Shown here one piece after another: positions 5,737 through 6,224 of a stretch of 6,224 nt of DNA. Made by a program: the position numbers and the translations under genes. This stretch comes from Burkholderiales bacterium (lineage in GTDB: Bacteria > Pseudomonadota > Gammaproteobacteria > Burkholderiales > Casimicrobiaceae). The notes beneath the pieces are model-generated. The model had not been told where the DNA came from. It was given only the letters and a program-made list of their open reading frames with translations, and made no database searches. Each line of letters starts with the position of its first letter. Position 1 is the first letter of the stretch. The stretch covers positions 1 through 6,224 of the forward strand of contig JAICVH010000153.1 of assembly GCA_025935435.1 (NCBI GenBank), written 5' to 3'.

Positions 5737-6224
5737 GTCTGCGGTGCAAGGCGGTCGGGCCACGACGGCGGCCGCTGTGAGCGTTCGAGAAAATCGACGC
5801 AGCTCTGTGGCAGCCGCGTGAATCCCGCCTCGTCGATGAACGCGCCGATCAGACGCGGCGTGCAGGCGTGCGGCGAGACGATATGACCAAAACCCTTTGC
5901 GACGATATGCCGGCTGTTCGACAACTGCTTCGCCACTTCGGTGGCATACGCCGGCGGAGTTACCGGATCCAGGCCGCCCGACAGCAGCAGCGTCGGCACA
6001 CTGCTCGTCACCGGCTGCACGAAGTCGTTGGGGAAGCTCCCCTTCGGCCACTGATCGCAGACCGCGAGCGTGCGACGCGCTAGCGCCCGCACGCGCTCGT
6101 CGTCGACGCCATTGATGCGCTCGTCGCGCGTGACGCGCGGAACGTCTTCGGCGCACGTCACCGAATAATGAAGTGCCGGGCTGAACTGCTCGGGGAGATC
6201 GCCGATGATGACCAGCGACGCGGC
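5733..6224 (-). CDS. TAP-like alpha/beta hydrolase, C-terminal part (cut by right edge)
   Basis: The last 163 residues of an alpha/beta-fold hydrolase of the tripeptidyl-aminopeptidase-like group. The frame is open to base 6224, so the start, any signal peptide and the nucleophile-serine elbow are outside the window. The visible part begins AASLVIIGDLPEQFSPALHYSV and passes through TCAEDVPR, a typical TAP-family block. It then carries the two remaining catalytic elements: LLLSGGLDPVTPP (acid Asp about residue 86) and KGFGHIVSPHAC (His about 114). Four cysteines (about 26, 56, 121 and 142) would suit disulfides in an exported enzyme. The substrate is likely a peptide or ester, but this cannot be told from the fragment. 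Its stop overlaps the start of the exporter ATPase (ATGA), so it is the first visible gene of the array. Confidence 0.9.
   Translation of the reverse strand, partial: AASLVIIGDLPEQFSPALHYSVTCAEDVPRVTRDERINGVDDERVRALARRTLAVCDQWPKGSFPNDFVQPVTSSVPTLLLSGGLDPVTPPAYATEVAKQLSNSRHIVAKGFGHIVSPHACTPRLIGAFIDEAGFTRLPQSCVDFLERSQRPPSWPDRLAPQT

Noticed and set aside
5737..6156. N-terminal extension of the exporter ATPase up to 6156
   Set aside because: The extra residues are Arg/Ala-rich and unlike the family. The same bases encode the clear hydrolase C-terminus in another frame, and the ATPase starts normally at 5736.

Overview
This is a compact, GC-rich window with strong third-position G/C bias and almost no intergenic space. 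It comes from a Gram-negative bacterium, most likely a proteobacterium and plausibly a betaproteobacterium. The Gram-negative call rests on an outer-membrane-type lipoprotein signal and an FecCD/FepC-type importer. The finer placement is inferred from overall gene style only. There are seven protein genes, two of them cut by the window edges. I see no tRNA, rRNA, CRISPR array, insertion sequence or prophage gene.

Left part, plus strand (1-1108): the end of an FecCD-family membrane permease, followed directly by its cytoplasmic ATPase. Together they are the inner-membrane part of a siderophore, haem or cobalamin-type importer. The substrate-binding protein and most of the permease lie outside the window. 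The ATPase stop codon abuts the stop codon of the next, convergent gene with no spacer.

Middle, minus strand (1109-2825): a predicted lipoprotein of 521 residues with a lipobox, an unrecognised N-terminal half and two tandem copies of a domain of about 127 residues. It has its own leader of about 150 bases, with a perfect TTGACA -35 box, a weak -10, a 12-base palindrome, an upstream hairpin and a strong ribosome binding site.

Right part, minus strand (2826-6224): a tight four-gene array read right to left. It consists of the C-terminal part of a TAP-like alpha/beta hydrolase, a NatA-type ABC ATPase (ATGA overlap), a NatB/ABC-2-type permease (3-base gap) and a one-component regulator. The regulator joins an excisionase-type helix-turn-helix to a periplasmic-binding-protein-like ligand domain. 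The ATPase and permease should form an exporter. The hydrolase is translationally coupled to it, and the regulator may sense a small ligand and control this or a neighbouring unit.

Most of the window is ordinary chromosomal sequence, and I do not see a clearly new defence or mobile system. The points most worth a second look are the duplicated-domain lipoprotein, the structured leader between regulator and lipoprotein, the TGATCA double stop, and the hydrolase-exporter-regulator grouping.
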